The notes beneath the pieces were generated by a model. That model had not been told where the DNA came from. It made no database searches and worked only from the letters and a program-made list of their open reading frames with translations. Positions 15,085-23,660 of a stretch of 51,282 nt of DNA are shown piece after piece. The DNA is from Methanoculleus sp. UBA374 (GTDB lineage Archaea; Halobacteriota; Methanomicrobia; Methanomicrobiales; Methanoculleaceae). The stretch is from NCBI GenBank assembly GCA_002508705.1, contig DAYL01000033.1, positions 219,992-271,273 of the forward strand. The letters are read 5' to 3'. A program made the position numbers and the translations under genes. The number at the start of each line of letters is the position of its first letter. Positions within the stretch are counted from its first letter, which is position 1.

Positions 15085-15810
15085 TTACTCCTCGGCTTCT
15101 TTCGTCTCTTCTTCCGTCCCGGGGACTTCCGGCGCCGCTTCAGGCTTTGCCGGGCGCGGGAACGTCTCCTTCATAACAACGTTCTCGATTTCGGGGTTGT
15201 ATTCGAATATCTCGCGGATGAGGGTGCCCCGCCAGACCAGCCAGCGCCGGTCGTACATGATTGCGGGAGGAAGCGCCAGTTCGGCCACGCCGTCGGCGAT
15301 ACTGATCTTGATGTCGGTTCGGCCCGAGAAGAGTTTGATGAGACCCGCGATCTGTTCGACCGGGTCATCGACCTTCTCGAGGATTGCATAGGAGTAGTGC
15401 AGGGTTTTTCCCGCAAGCGGGTGATTGAAGTCGACGACCGCGCGCCTCCCGATGACGTCGACGACGATGCCCTCGCGGCCTTCAACCTCGACCCGTATTC
15501 CTCGCTTGGGTTTCTCGCGGAACTGCGTGGCCGGCACGGATCGCACCTGCTCTTCCTCGTGCGCCCCGAACGCTTTCTCAGGCGGGACGTCAACCTCTCC
15601 TTCGGCGCCGACCTCTTTCCCGATCAACTCGTCTTCAAGGCCGACGATGACGTGGTGGCTCCCCAGGCGGACGGTGACGGGACCGTACTCCGCCTGCGGG
15701 TTGTAGATCCCCTCTTCCTTTGCGATCTCTTCATCGGTAGTATCGAAGATATTCTCACCGACGCGGCCGGTGTACCTGAGCCTGACAAAGTCTCCTTCCT
15801 TAAGTGCCAT
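15085..15810 (-). CDS. Long-type archaeal FKBP peptidyl-prolyl isomerase (SlyD-like)
   Basis: The 241-residue protein contains the FKBP domain with an insert-in-flap chaperone module: VRLRYTGRVGENIFDTTDEE at the start, PVTVRLGSHHVIVGLEDELIGKEVG, VPPEKAFGAHEEEQV and the flap return RRAVVDFNHPLAGKTLHYSYAI. A further 90 residues (ISIADGVAELALPPAIMYDRRWLVWR onward) form the extra C-terminal domain of the long archaeal class, ending in an acidic EETKEAEE tail. It acts as a prolyl isomerase and holdase in the cytosol. I chose the ATG at 15810 because AGGTGA ends five bases before it. The GTG at 15819 lies inside that ribosome binding site. Confidence 0.93.
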   Translation of the reverse strand: MALKEGDFVRLRYTGRVGENIFDTTDEEIAKEEGIYNPQAEYGPVTVRLGSHHVIVGLEDELIGKEVGAEGEVDVPPEKAFGAHEEEQVRSVPATQFREKPKRGIRVEVEGREGIVVDVIGRRAVVDFNHPLAGKTLHYSYAILEKVDDPVEQIAGLIKLFSGRTDIKISIADGVAELALPPAIMYDRRWLVWRGTLIREIFEYNPEIENVVMKETFPRPAKPEAAPEVPGTEEETKEAEE

Positions 15811-16007
15811 TTCATTCACCTTTGGTAAGCGGATGCGTTACGGTTCCGGTACGGGAGGCGTCCCGATCCGTCGCATACCGCGCGTCTCGTTGTTCCTTTT
15901 CATTTGGATGGAATGGTATTTACTGTTTGCCGCCGCATTCCGGCGGCCCGGCACCCCGCCCAAACGTTGAAGTCCCCTTCAAGAGTAAAGTGTCCGACGG
16001 CAGGATC

Positions 16008-17537
16008 ATGGATGAGACGCAGCAGGGGGCAGGGGATGTCTCGTATGCCCCTTCTCCCCCGGAAGAATTTTGCGGTAGACGGGAGGAACGCGAGCGGCTC
16101 CTGTCCATTCTCGCGCGGGCAGGAGCGCATGGGCAGGCGGTGATGATCTCCGGGCCGCCCGGGATCGGGAAGAGCTCGCTCTTAACCTGGCTCGCATACG
16201 AAGTGCAGGACCGCCCCGGAGGGCTGCAGTCGCCCGTCCTCAGGGGTGAGGTCTTCGACCTCCCGGGAATGATCTTCTTCGCGATTCGTGAACTGCAAAA
16301 CGACCTGCGGAGGCATGTCGTATCGGCCCGGTTCGGGGATCTCTTCGGGGGCGAAGGCATAAGGGAGGCGATCCGGTATGCCGACGATGTCTTCGAGAAG
16401 TATGCCGCCCCGGTGGAACCGGTCGGCCTGCTCCCGAAGACCGGCGAAGAGATCATCGGCATCTACGCCCGGTCGCCCAGGGTCGGGTACGACCGGGTGC
16501 GCGGGGCGTTTATGGATTTGCTCCGGGAACTCGGGGAGTTGACGGCCGGGACCGGCCATATCGCGTCGGTCCTGCTGGACGACGTTCATCTTGCTTCAAG
16601 CCTTGACAGACGTCTCCTCAGGGATATCCTGCACGACCTCCCGCCCGGCATCTTTCTTGCCTTCACCTGCGGGGCCGGAGGCGCGGCCGGTCCCGGTTGC
16701 GCACCGGTGCAGGAGGAAGAGATCCGGGACCTCGGTGTCCCGGAAGTGGCCCTCTCCGGGATGCGGGGGCACGAGATCCGGGAGATGGCAAAAAGGCGTT
16801 TTGACCTCTCCCTCGGCGACGAGGCTGTCGGCCTCCTCGCCGGGACTGCAAGCAGTCCGTTCAGCCTCATGGCCTGCTTCAACGCCCTGCGCCGCCGGGG
16901 TCTCCCTCCCTCAACGACGAACGTCAGGGGCGTGCTCGCCGGGGCAGGGGACCCGGCGACGCTGGTTTTTGCCCTGCTCCCCGGGTCCGGGAGGGAGTGG
17001 GTGGAAGAACTCTCCGTCTTAAACCCCCCGTTCCCGGTACCGGTCATGGCCTGCATGCTCGGTCTCCCGAAAGCAAGCGTAACGGACCGGGCAGGGAAGA
17101 GCGGCATACTCCGGAGGCTTCCCGGCGGAGAGTACGCCTTTGCGCACCCTCTCCTGCAGGAGCACTGCAGGCGCACTCTCCCTTCCGGTGCAAAGGTAGC
17201 CCTCAATGCCCGTGCCGCCGACTGCTTCGAACGCTCCATGCCCCGTCTCCCCGACAGGCTGTACGTTCTCCTCTCGCTTGCCTGCCATCTGTTTTATGCG
17301 CGGGAGTATGAGAAGGCGGCGGACCTGAATAGGGAACTCGGGCTCCGGTTCTACCACCGCGGGGATTACGCGACGGCTCTGGTGCTGACAAAACGGACGA
17401 TCACCTCCGCAGAGCATCTCGGGGATGAGGCCCTCCTCGCCGCAGCACAGGAGCAGAGAGACCTGATCCGGCAGAAAATCCCGGCACGGACCGGGCCGTG
17501 CGGTGAAGGTTTATCGTCGTTCCGAAGAGACGATTGA
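16008..17537 (+). CDS. STAND-like AAA ATPase (signal-transduction type)
   Basis: The 509-residue protein starts with a linker and the box FCGRREERERLLSIL at 21-35, then Walker A GPPGIGKSS at 49-57 and Walker B ASVLLDDVH at 186-194. A winged-helix-like part follows (VALSGMRGHEIREMAKRRF, LPGGEYAFAHPLLQEHC), and a C-terminal all-helical, TPR-like region (LLSLACHLFYAREYEKAADLNRELGLRFYHRGDYATAL). This is the layout of MalT/ORC-like STAND switches that use ATP to control oligomerisation. I start at 16008 (MDETQQ). Earlier in-frame codons would run antisense through the FKBP start. It ends nine bases before the CYTH gene, so they are probably co-transcribed. The signal it senses is unknown. Confidence 0.8.
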   Translation: MDETQQGAGDVSYAPSPPEEFCGRREERERLLSILARAGAHGQAVMISGPPGIGKSSLLTWLAYEVQDRPGGLQSPVLRGEVFDLPGMIFFAIRELQNDLRRHVVSARFGDLFGGEGIREAIRYADDVFEKYAAPVEPVGLLPKTGEEIIGIYARSPRVGYDRVRGAFMDLLRELGELTAGTGHIASVLLDDVHLASSLDRRLLRDILHDLPPGIFLAFTCGAGGAAGPGCAPVQEEEIRDLGVPEVALSGMRGHEIREMAKRRFDLSLGDEAVGLLAGTASSPFSLMACFNALRRRGLPPSTTNVRGVLAGAGDPATLVFALLPGSGREWVEELSVLNPPFPVPVMACMLGLPKASVTDRAGKSGILRRLPGGEYAFAHPLLQEHCRRTLPSGAKVALNARAADCFERSMPRLPDRLYVLLSLACHLFYAREYEKAADLNRELGLRFYHRGDYATALVLTKRTITSAEHLGDEALLAAAQEQRDLIRQKIPARTGPCGEGLSSFRRDD

Positions 17538-17545
17538 CGACTGGT

Positions 17546-18076
17546 ATGATTGAGGTAGAAGCAAAGTTTGCGGTCCCCGACATCTCCCGTGTCAGGGACC
17601 GGCTGAGCCTGCAAGGGGTGCGGATGGCCGGGAGACAGCAGGAGCGCGACGTCTACTACAATGCCCCCCATCGTGATTTCGGGGAGACCGACGAGGCGTT
17701 GCGTGTCAGGTACGACGATACCGGGGTTACCGTGACCTACAAAGGGCCGAAAGTCCTGGTCGGGAGCGCGAAGGCCCGTGAGGAGTTCAACCTCGCGGTA
17801 GCCTCGGGGGAGACCTTCGAAACGATCCTCTCGCGTCTTGGTTTTCGGCATGCCGCCACGGTCTTGAAGGTGCGGGAGTTCTACGAGATGGACGATGTGA
17901 CGGTGACGCTCGACGACGTTGCATCCCTCGGGACGTTCATCGAGATCGAGATCCTGACAGAAGGGAATAACGAAGAAGCTGCCGACCGGATCGGGGTGAT
18001 TGCAAAAGAATTAGGTGTAGATGGTCCACCGATCTACACCTCGTATCTGGAGATGCTGTTATCTAAACGGCAATAA
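17546..18076 (+). CDS. CYTH-domain protein (class IV adenylate cyclase/triphosphatase-like)
   Basis: The 176-residue protein opens with the CYTH hallmark ExExK (MIEVEAKF: Glu3, Glu5, Lys7). It continues through the beta-barrel signature segments RQQERDVYYNAPH, EALRVRYDDTGVTVTYKGPK, FYEMDDVTVTLDDVASLGTFIEIEI. This tunnel fold binds triphosphates. Archaeal members are annotated as class IV adenylate cyclases, but many CYTH enzymes hydrolyse inorganic or thiamine triphosphate, so the reaction is uncertain. The ATG at 17546 places ExExK at the correct N-terminal position; an upstream TTG at 17534 would overlap the ATPase gene. The 3' end overlaps the convergent phosphoesterase by 14 bases. Confidence 0.88.
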   Translation: MIEVEAKFAVPDISRVRDRLSLQGVRMAGRQQERDVYYNAPHRDFGETDEALRVRYDDTGVTVTYKGPKVLVGSAKAREEFNLAVASGETFETILSRLGFRHAATVLKVREFYEMDDVTVTLDDVASLGTFIEIEILTEGNNEEAADRIGVIAKELGVDGPPIYTSYLEMLLSKRQ

Positions 18077-18704
18077 GATCTATCTGAATATCTTTTGGCT
18101 CTTTTCCAAAGTGGATGAGAGCACCGTAGCCGTCTGAGGCGGGTCCGGGGTTGACGACGGTGACGCCGTCGACCTCGGTGACGCCCCGCGCTTCGTGGAT
18201 GTGGGCGCAGCAGACCAGGTCGAACCGGGTCATGTGCTTCCTGATGCTCTGGCTCCCGACGTGGTTCTCACCGACGCCATCCAGCACTCCATACGGCGGA
18301 GCGTGGCTGACCAGAACGTTGTGGACGTTTTTGTCCATGCGGTTGACGATCCGGGTGAGTTCTTCATCGATCTCTTCTTCCGTCAACTCAAACGGCGTGC
18401 CGAAGGGAGTCGCGTTCGAACCGCCGAGACCTGCGAGCGTGATCTTGCCAAGCGCGATCCATGAGTCGTGCAGGCAGACCGCATCGGAGTGCTCGAGCAC
18501 GTCGACGATCTCGCGGGGGTCGCAGTTTCCGGGGATTGCAAAACACGGTACGTCAAAATTGGAGAGTACCGACTCTACAGGCTCAAGTGGACCGAAGTTG
18601 GTGATGTCGCCTGCAATGATGACTGCATCGTAGTCGTAGCCGGGAAAAGCATCAAGCTTTCCGTAGTTACCGTGCAGATCTGCTAGGAGTAGCACATCCG
18701 TCAT
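18063..18704 (-). CDS. Calcineurin-like metallophosphoesterase
   Basis: The 213-residue protein shows all dimetal phosphoesterase blocks in order: LADLHGNYG (Asp9, His11), IIAGDITNFG (Asp33), AIPGNCDPRE (Asn60, Cys/Asp), VLVSHAPPYG and CAHIHEARG, then the closing VNPGPAS. It resembles the archaeal YfcE/MJ0912-like group that cleaves phosphodiesters. The true substrate is unknown. The TTG/GTG-free ATG start at 18704 gives the DxH motif its normal position at residue 9. The stop overlaps the CYTH gene antisense, and the next gene on this strand (radical SAM) ends three bases upstream of the start, so the two are probably one transcript. Confidence 0.9.
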   Translation of the reverse strand: MTDVLLLADLHGNYGKLDAFPGYDYDAVIIAGDITNFGPLEPVESVLSNFDVPCFAIPGNCDPREIVDVLEHSDAVCLHDSWIALGKITLAGLGGSNATPFGTPFELTEEEIDEELTRIVNRMDKNVHNVLVSHAPPYGVLDGVGENHVGSQSIRKHMTRFDLVCCAHIHEARGVTEVDGVTVVNPGPASDGYGALIHFGKEPKDIQIDLIAV

Positions 18705-18707
18705 GCA

Positions 18708-19817
18708 CTATAGATGAGAAGTGTGTCTAAAAAACCTTATCTCATGATCCATCCAGGATCCGGTTATCCTGCCGCTGAGCGCCAGTTTGCCGAGAACTTT
18801 TTTCGTTTCCGGAAGGAGGCTGCGTGGCGGGTTGTTCTGGAGCGGGGTCCCGGGCAGCGGCATAAAGTAGTGGATATGCGCCGTTCCCGCCCGGGTGACC
18901 AGCTTCACGAGGTCGAGCGTTGCGCGCTGGTCGTCGTCGCTCTCAAACGGCAGCCCGAGGATGAAATCGACGACCGGAACGAGCCCGTTCTCCCGGCAGA
19001 GGTCGACGGCGCGGATGACATCGTCCACGGTATGCCCCCGATGCAGGCGGCGGAGCACCGCATCGCTCCCCGACTGGGCACCGAAGTGCAGGCGGGTGTT
19101 GGCGCACGTGTCGAGAATGAGGTTGATAGATTGCCGCGAAACGCACTCCGGGCGCACCTCGCCGGGAAAGGTGCCGAAATAGATCCTGCCGTTGAGGCTC
19201 CGGAGAAGCCGTTCCACCCGGTCCAGCCGAAGATGGATGCCGTCCGATCCGTAGGCGAATGCGTTTGGGGTGACGAACCGGATGTCCCGGTAGCGTGAGG
19301 AGTAGCGGGCGATCTCATCGACGGAGCGGTGGCGCATGCACCGCCCGAAGAGGCGGGGTGTCTGGCAGTATCCGCAGGAGAACGGGCATCCCCGGGTGAT
19401 CTCGATGAACCCCGTGATCCGGGAGAAGGGCGGGTAGCCGTCGAGGAGGACGGTGTGGCGGGCAGGTATATAGCCGGCGGCGGTCGCGACGCCGGGCGGC
19501 GGCTCCTTCCCCTCTTCAAGGGCGGATAGGAGCGCCGGGAGCGTATACTCACCTTCTCCGACGACGACGTAATCGGCGTACTGCGCCGCCTCCCGGTAGC
19601 ACGCAGAGGGGTGAGGCCCTCCTGCAATCGTTATGCAGTCCGCTCCCGCGATTTCGTCGCGATAAAGACGTTCGTTGATGGAGTTCAGGCTGTAGATGGT
19701 GACGTCCGGGCGCGGTCGGTCGGTAACTTCGATGTGGTAGCCGTGGACCTCGCACGCCGCGGAGAGTACGGCGAGCGTGTTGTTCGCCTGGGGTATGGCG
19801 CGCCAGTTGACGTTCAT
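18708..19817 (-). CDS. B12-binding-domain radical SAM protein (MJ_1487 family type)
   Basis: The 369-residue protein has an N-terminal cobalamin-binding-like Rossmann part (DVTIYSLNSINERLYRDE, ITIAGGPHPSA, YVVVGEGEYTLPALL). It is followed by a radical SAM core with GCPFSCGYC (Cys144, 148, 151) and the unusual nearby Cys160 (RCMRHRSVDEIARY). Later core motifs are FGTFPGEVRPECVS, HFGAQSGSDAVLRRLHRGHTVDDV and VDFILGLPFESDDD. The pattern is that of the archaeal MJ_1487-like group of B12/radical SAM proteins with unknown substrate. It precedes the metallophosphoesterase with three bases between. The FilR1 regulator is divergent, 165 bp away. No His ligand for cobalamin is evident, so B12 binding is not certain. 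Confidence 0.85.
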   Translation of the reverse strand: MNVNWRAIPQANNTLAVLSAACEVHGYHIEVTDRPRPDVTIYSLNSINERLYRDEIAGADCITIAGGPHPSACYREAAQYADYVVVGEGEYTLPALLSALEEGKEPPPGVATAAGYIPARHTVLLDGYPPFSRITGFIEITRGCPFSCGYCQTPRLFGRCMRHRSVDEIARYSSRYRDIRFVTPNAFAYGSDGIHLRLDRVERLLRSLNGRIYFGTFPGEVRPECVSRQSINLILDTCANTRLHFGAQSGSDAVLRRLHRGHTVDDVIRAVDLCRENGLVPVVDFILGLPFESDDDQRATLDLVKLVTRAGTAHIHYFMPLPGTPLQNNPPRSLLPETKKVLGKLALSGRITGSWMDHEIRFFRHTSHL

Positions 19818-19982
19818 GGCATGGAGAAGTTCCTCATCCTGTTGCCCCGTCGGGAGATCGGGGCCGGCGGGAGAGCCCTCCTGTATTCGATCGATCCGTG
19901 GAACCGGGGCATAGTCGGCTCTCTTGGGCTCTGTATACCGTCTCTTCCAGGGAGAAGATTAATGTGACGTTGCCGACGAAAT

Positions 19983-20744
19983 ATGAGAAGGTACATGAAA
20001 ATCACTGATTTCATGAAGATCTTTTCGAGCGAACGCCGAATTGAGGTTCTGGATGCACTCCTGCAGCAGGAGACCAAGGATACGATTAAACAGCACATTC
20101 CCTCCTCAACGTATGCCTTTACCGTCAATTATCTGAAGAAGGCGGGTTTTGTCAGGGAAGTCGACGGCGAGGTCTCGTTGACCGACAGGGGACACGCAAG
20201 CCTAATCATATTCCAGCGGTTCAAGGAGAGCATCGAAACCCTGCGCATGCTTTACGAAGCCTTCCCGGACCATGTCATTGCTTTCCCGGACGAGTTCGCT
20301 CTTCGTCTCTGCGAGATCCGCGATGCTCAGGTGATCACCTCGGAGCCGTTCGACATATTAAAACCGCACCGCGTCTTTACTGATTATCTGAAGAATACCC
20401 GGGAGATATACGGAGTATCCCCACTCCTTTTTCCTGATTACCCGGAATTCTTCAAGGGCCTGGCGGAGAGCGGCGATCCTATCTCTCTGGTGGTCACGCA
20501 GGAGGTTTACGATCTCATCTCGGCCTACCCGCTTGAGAATTACGGCAACCTTGAGGTATACCTCACTCTGGAAACGCCCAGGATCGCTGCCACTGTCACG
20601 GATACCTTTCTCTCCATCGGGTTCTTCTACAAATCGGGGAGTTATGACTTCACACGGGACCTCATTGCAACGTCTCCCGAAGCGATAAATTTTGGAATGG
20701 ATCTGATCCGCCACTATAGAACCAGGTCCCGCAGAATCGTATAG
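19983..20744 (+). CDS. FilR1-type winged-helix transcriptional regulator (DUF1724)
   Basis: The 253-residue protein has an N-terminal winged helix (FMKIFSSERRIEVLDALL, STYAFTVNYLKKAGFVREVDGEVSLTDRG) and a C-terminal domain of the FilR1/DUF1724 type: FPDEFALRLCEIRDAQVI, ISLVVTQEVYDLI, EVYLTLETPRIAATVTDTFLSIGFFYKSGSYD. Such proteins are the output regulators of methanogen Fil signalling and relatives, and the C-terminal domain may bind a ligand. An ATG at 19995 (MKITDF) is an alternative start that removes only MRRY. The 3' end overlaps the convergent UbiA-type gene by 31 bases. No histidine kinase is adjacent, so its signal partner is unknown. Confidence 0.85.
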   Translation: MRRYMKITDFMKIFSSERRIEVLDALLQQETKDTIKQHIPSSTYAFTVNYLKKAGFVREVDGEVSLTDRGHASLIIFQRFKESIETLRMLYEAFPDHVIAFPDEFALRLCEIRDAQVITSEPFDILKPHRVFTDYLKNTREIYGVSPLLFPDYPEFFKGLAESGDPISLVVTQEVYDLISAYPLENYGNLEVYLTLETPRIAATVTDTFLSIGFFYKSGSYDFTRDLIATSPEAINFGMDLIRHYRTRSRRIV

Positions 20745-21484
20745 CCTGAATAGAGAATCCACTCCCCGTCGACGAGTGCGTTCCTGAGCATCTCGAACTG
20801 GTTGCAGTAGGCAACGATGTAAAAAGCACTGTGAACCAGACTGATGAGCAGAACGTCGATGCCGGCAATACAGCCTGTGAAGTAGGCGCCAAAGACTACA
20901 ATGTGGGCGGAAAGGCTGATGCCGAGCAGCAGGGTGGTGACCTGCGGCCGGGAGAGGAGCGTCGGGATCGTTATGATCCCCGCCATTTTATCCTTATCGA
21001 CGTCGCGGACGTCGTAGATGACGGTGTTGACGAAACTTTTGCAGAAGAAGAAGAGGCAGATCAGCACGATCGGCAGGGTGACGGCGCCAAGGAAGATGAG
21101 GATGCCGAGCGACCAGGTGAGAGCGACAATGCAGTTTTTCATTCCGCTGCTTCCCTTTAACCGGTGACCCCCAATGCCCTTTGCATAGAGGTAAGCAACG
21201 AGGAACGGTATGAGGAGAGCGGGGTTCGGGTAGAGGACGAATGTGCCGATCATCGCGATGCCGGCCGTCACCAGAAGAGCCTTTCGGAACCGACTTCCCC
21301 GCTTCTCATCCTCTTTATTCTCCACGCCGCGGTCGAACGCATAGGCCGAGTATGCAATGAGCGCCGCGGCGGCAAACTCGGTGAGCGGTACATGTTCGCC
21401 GAGAAACCCGTATGCGAATTGCAGTTTGAGGGCTCCCGAGAGCGTAACTACAAGTATCGAGATGATAAGAGACTGTGCTTGCAT
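20714..21484 (-). CDS. UbiA-family prenyltransferase-like membrane protein
   Basis: The 256-residue product has about eight membrane helices and the two Asp-rich segments of the UbiA superfamily. The first is degenerate (AYAFDRGVENKEDE, about 49-60). The second is intact (YDVRDVDKDKMAG, Asp158/161/163/165). These segments bind the prenyl diphosphate through magnesium. The degenerate first motif could mean an altered acceptor or donor. I start at the ATG 21484: a TATA-like TAATATTTT (21507-21515) lies about 25 bp upstream, implying a leaderless mRNA. A TTG at 21508 lies within that TATA box. The 3' end overlaps the convergent FilR1 gene. The product made is unknown. Confidence 0.78.
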   Translation of the reverse strand: MQAQSLIISILVVTLSGALKLQFAYGFLGEHVPLTEFAAAALIAYSAYAFDRGVENKEDEKRGSRFRKALLVTAGIAMIGTFVLYPNPALLIPFLVAYLYAKGIGGHRLKGSSGMKNCIVALTWSLGILIFLGAVTLPIVLICLFFFCKSFVNTVIYDVRDVDKDKMAGIITIPTLLSRPQVTTLLLGISLSAHIVVFGAYFTGCIAGIDVLLISLVHSAFYIVAYCNQFEMLRNALVDGEWILYSGYTILRDLVL

Positions 21485-21506
21485 AGTGTACACGATCCGG
21501 GATAGC

Positions 21507-21515
21507 AAAATATTA
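21507..21515 (-). promoter_or_regulatory. TATA box of the UbiA-type gene
   Basis: TAATATTTT on the minus strand lies 23-31 bases before the ATG at 21484, which fits a transcript starting at or next to the start codon. It also decides against the upstream TTG start. Confidence 0.5.
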
Positions 21516-21657
21516 CATTCTGACCGAAATTGTACAGTACTCTTGTAAACGCTCCGTACCGTTGTAATTTCTCAAAAGGGCGGTATTTCTTCGTTGAAAG
21601 GGTAAGAAACTCATATATACCGGATATTTTTAAAATAGATCCGGGGAAGACGGATGC

Positions 21658-22869
21658 ATGGTCGGGGCGGCGGATATGGATTGTAACAGAGCCGGGCTAA
21701 ATGGATCGGAACGAGAGCGGATAGCCGAGATGTTACTTTGCCGCGACAGTTGCTGCACGCAGGGCGAACCCCGCGGTGCGACTGCATCTACCAGGAATAT
21801 GCTGGTGCTGCTGGTGGACCGCCTGGGGGACGGAGTCGTAGTGATCGGTCCGGATCAGGCCGTCGTCTGGATGAACAGGGCCATGGAGAGGCTCTTTGGG
21901 GTAAGCGGCTACGAGACCATCGGTATGAACGCCGTGGAGTTCATTTCCCTCTGCGTCTCCCCGAACCTTCAGGGCGGCGAGGATTTAAAAGCGGACTTCA
22001 TCGGGTCCTGCTTTTTCTGTGAGAATATTCCGACGAGGCGATACCGCATATCCCGAAATCCGTGCAGGGGAATCTGGGTGGAGTACTCGAGCACCGTCAT
22101 CCCCAGCGGGCCGAACCGGGGCGCGCGCCTGGATACCTTTCATGTCAGCCAGGATTCCGGCCGACTGGAAACGAATCTTCAGGAATATCGGCAACGCTAC
22201 GACTTCCTTGAGACCGTCTCTTCCGACCTGGTCGTGTGCCTCGACCCCGGCCTTGCGATAAGATCGGTGAGCCCCTCGGCAAGGCTCCTCCTTGGGTATA
22301 ATCCGGGAGATCTGGCCGGTAAACACCTCTCTTCTATAATGACTCCGGAGTCTATTGCTGAATTCCAGAAGGCCTGTTTTCTGGACCGTGTCTCCAGGGG
22401 ATCGACAGGACGCTCCGTTCTGCCAGGGAACGTGCGTACGATAGAAGCAACCCTCACGGATATGCAACGTCAACCGGTTGCGGTGATCTTCGGGTTCGCG
22501 CTTGTCGGCGACGATGAAGGCAATCCCGCCGGGACCATTGCGGTTGCGCACCGAAAGTCCGGTAACCAGAGCGACGAACACCTGTGGCAAGAGGTCTGCT
22601 CCCAGTTTAACCGGAACATTGAGCACCTCGCGTGCCTTGGCGATCGCATCAAAAACCCGCTTGCCGTCATCATCGGTCTCGCGGGCATGCAGGACGGTGC
22701 GGCCGCCCGGCAGATCGCCGAACAGGCGCAGATCATCGATAGGATCGTCACGGAGTTGGACCAGGGGTACGTCGCATCGCTGAACGTCAGGCAGTTCCTG
22801 CGAAAGCACTATCATCTGGAAGATGACGCCCAACCCCGGGTTACGCCCCCTAAGTCCGGGTCGGCATGA
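21658..22869 (+). CDS. Soluble two-PAS signalling protein with pseudo-DHp C terminus
   Basis: The 403-residue protein has PAS-like domains at about 46-165 (LVDRLGDGVVVIGPDQAVVW and NRAMERLFGVSGYETIGMNA) and 180-298 (FLETVSSDLVVCLDPGLAIR and SARLLLGYNPGDLAGKHL). It ends in a two-helix segment at 318-383 (RNIEHLACLGDRIKNPLAVI, IIDRIVTELDQGYVASLNVR). That segment resembles a histidine-kinase dimerisation domain, but the His of HELRNPL is Asp (GDRIKNPL) and no ATPase follows. The MEDS protein at 7515-8459 ends with the same module. The N-terminal 45 residues hold several cysteines (CRDSCC). An AT-rich promoter (TATATACC, near 21613-21620) lies upstream. Role and partner are unknown. Confidence 0.8.
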   Translation: MVGAADMDCNRAGLNGSERERIAEMLLCRDSCCTQGEPRGATASTRNMLVLLVDRLGDGVVVIGPDQAVVWMNRAMERLFGVSGYETIGMNAVEFISLCVSPNLQGGEDLKADFIGSCFFCENIPTRRYRISRNPCRGIWVEYSSTVIPSGPNRGARLDTFHVSQDSGRLETNLQEYRQRYDFLETVSSDLVVCLDPGLAIRSVSPSARLLLGYNPGDLAGKHLSSIMTPESIAEFQKACFLDRVSRGSTGRSVLPGNVRTIEATLTDMQRQPVAVIFGFALVGDDEGNPAGTIAVAHRKSGNQSDEHLWQEVCSQFNRNIEHLACLGDRIKNPLAVIIGLAGMQDGAAARQIAEQAQIIDRIVTELDQGYVASLNVRQFLRKHYHLEDDAQPRVTPPKSGSA

Positions 22870-23080
22870 GGCGTCGTCGGCTGGCCCGATTCGTCCCGCT
22901 GAACCATTACGTGACACGATAATTTTTCGTTGGGAGGCCGCTGCAGTGAAATCGCCCGAAAGCCGCTCCCCCCAAGGTATATTTGCTCTTTACTATACTG
23001 TAGCAAGAATTAAATATGGCCCATCCCGTATGGACCCTCTTGCTGTGGGATGGAACAGCCCACGCTTTCGTGGAGACGTG

Positions 23081-23476
23081 ATGCACATGAGAGGAGCTAC
23101 TACACAGATGGAGAGACGGAACATTATACGGGGAAAAGATATTGCAGATTATTCGGTCAGAAATCCGAGTGGCGAGGACCTCGGAAATATCAAGGATATC
23201 GTGGTCGATATCAACGAAGGCTGCACCGCCTATGCCGCTCTCTCGTTCGGCGGCATCATGGGGCTTGGCGATAAACTCTTCGCCGTTCCCTGGGCGGCTC
23301 TCCAGTACAACGCATCCGACGACTCCTTCGTTCTCGACGTACCTAAAGAGCAGCTGGAGAACGCACCGGGATTTGACAAAGGGAACTGGCCGACGACCGC
23401 CGAACGCGAGTGGCTCACCGGTATGTACAGCCACTACGGCTACACGCCTTACTGGGAACGCCGTCAGGAGCGGTGA
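23081..23476 (+). CDS. PRC-barrel domain protein
   Basis: The 131-residue protein is a single PRC-barrel: RGKDIADYSVRNPSGEDLGNIKDIVVDIN, then YAALSFGGIMGLGDKLFAVPWAALQY and DSFVLDVPKEQLENAPGF. A tail of aromatic residues (WLTGMYSHYGYTPYWERR) follows. This is the stand-alone form often linked to stress or RNA-related roles in bacteria and archaea. The GGAG about ten bases before the ATG at 23081 supports this start, while ATGs at 23087 and 23108 are alternatives. The 210-bp upstream gap holds AT-rich elements (TTTACTATACTG and ATTAAATATGG near 22990-23020) fit for a promoter. No operon partner is evident. Function is unknown. Confidence 0.82.
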   Translation: MHMRGATTQMERRNIIRGKDIADYSVRNPSGEDLGNIKDIVVDINEGCTAYAALSFGGIMGLGDKLFAVPWAALQYNASDDSFVLDVPKEQLENAPGFDKGNWPTTAEREWLTGMYSHYGYTPYWERRQER

Positions 23477-23660
23477 ACTCCCTCACAAGAGCCGTGATTG
23501 GATTGGCCGCGGGCCCGTGTGAAGAACCGGGTTTTCGGCCGGGAACACTTTAGATCGGCCGGCCGGGGAGACCGCAGAGCGCCGGATGGAGAAGGACAGC
23601 CGGCCCATGCACCCGGCACCGATCTCCTGCAGTTCTTCGCCGCTCCGGGGGTATGCTGGT

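Noticed and set aside
19820..19967. Small plus-strand frame (about 48 codons) in the divergent gap before the FilR1 gene
   Set aside because: No ribosome binding site and no recognisable sequence; it is an extension of a frame antisense to the radical SAM gene.
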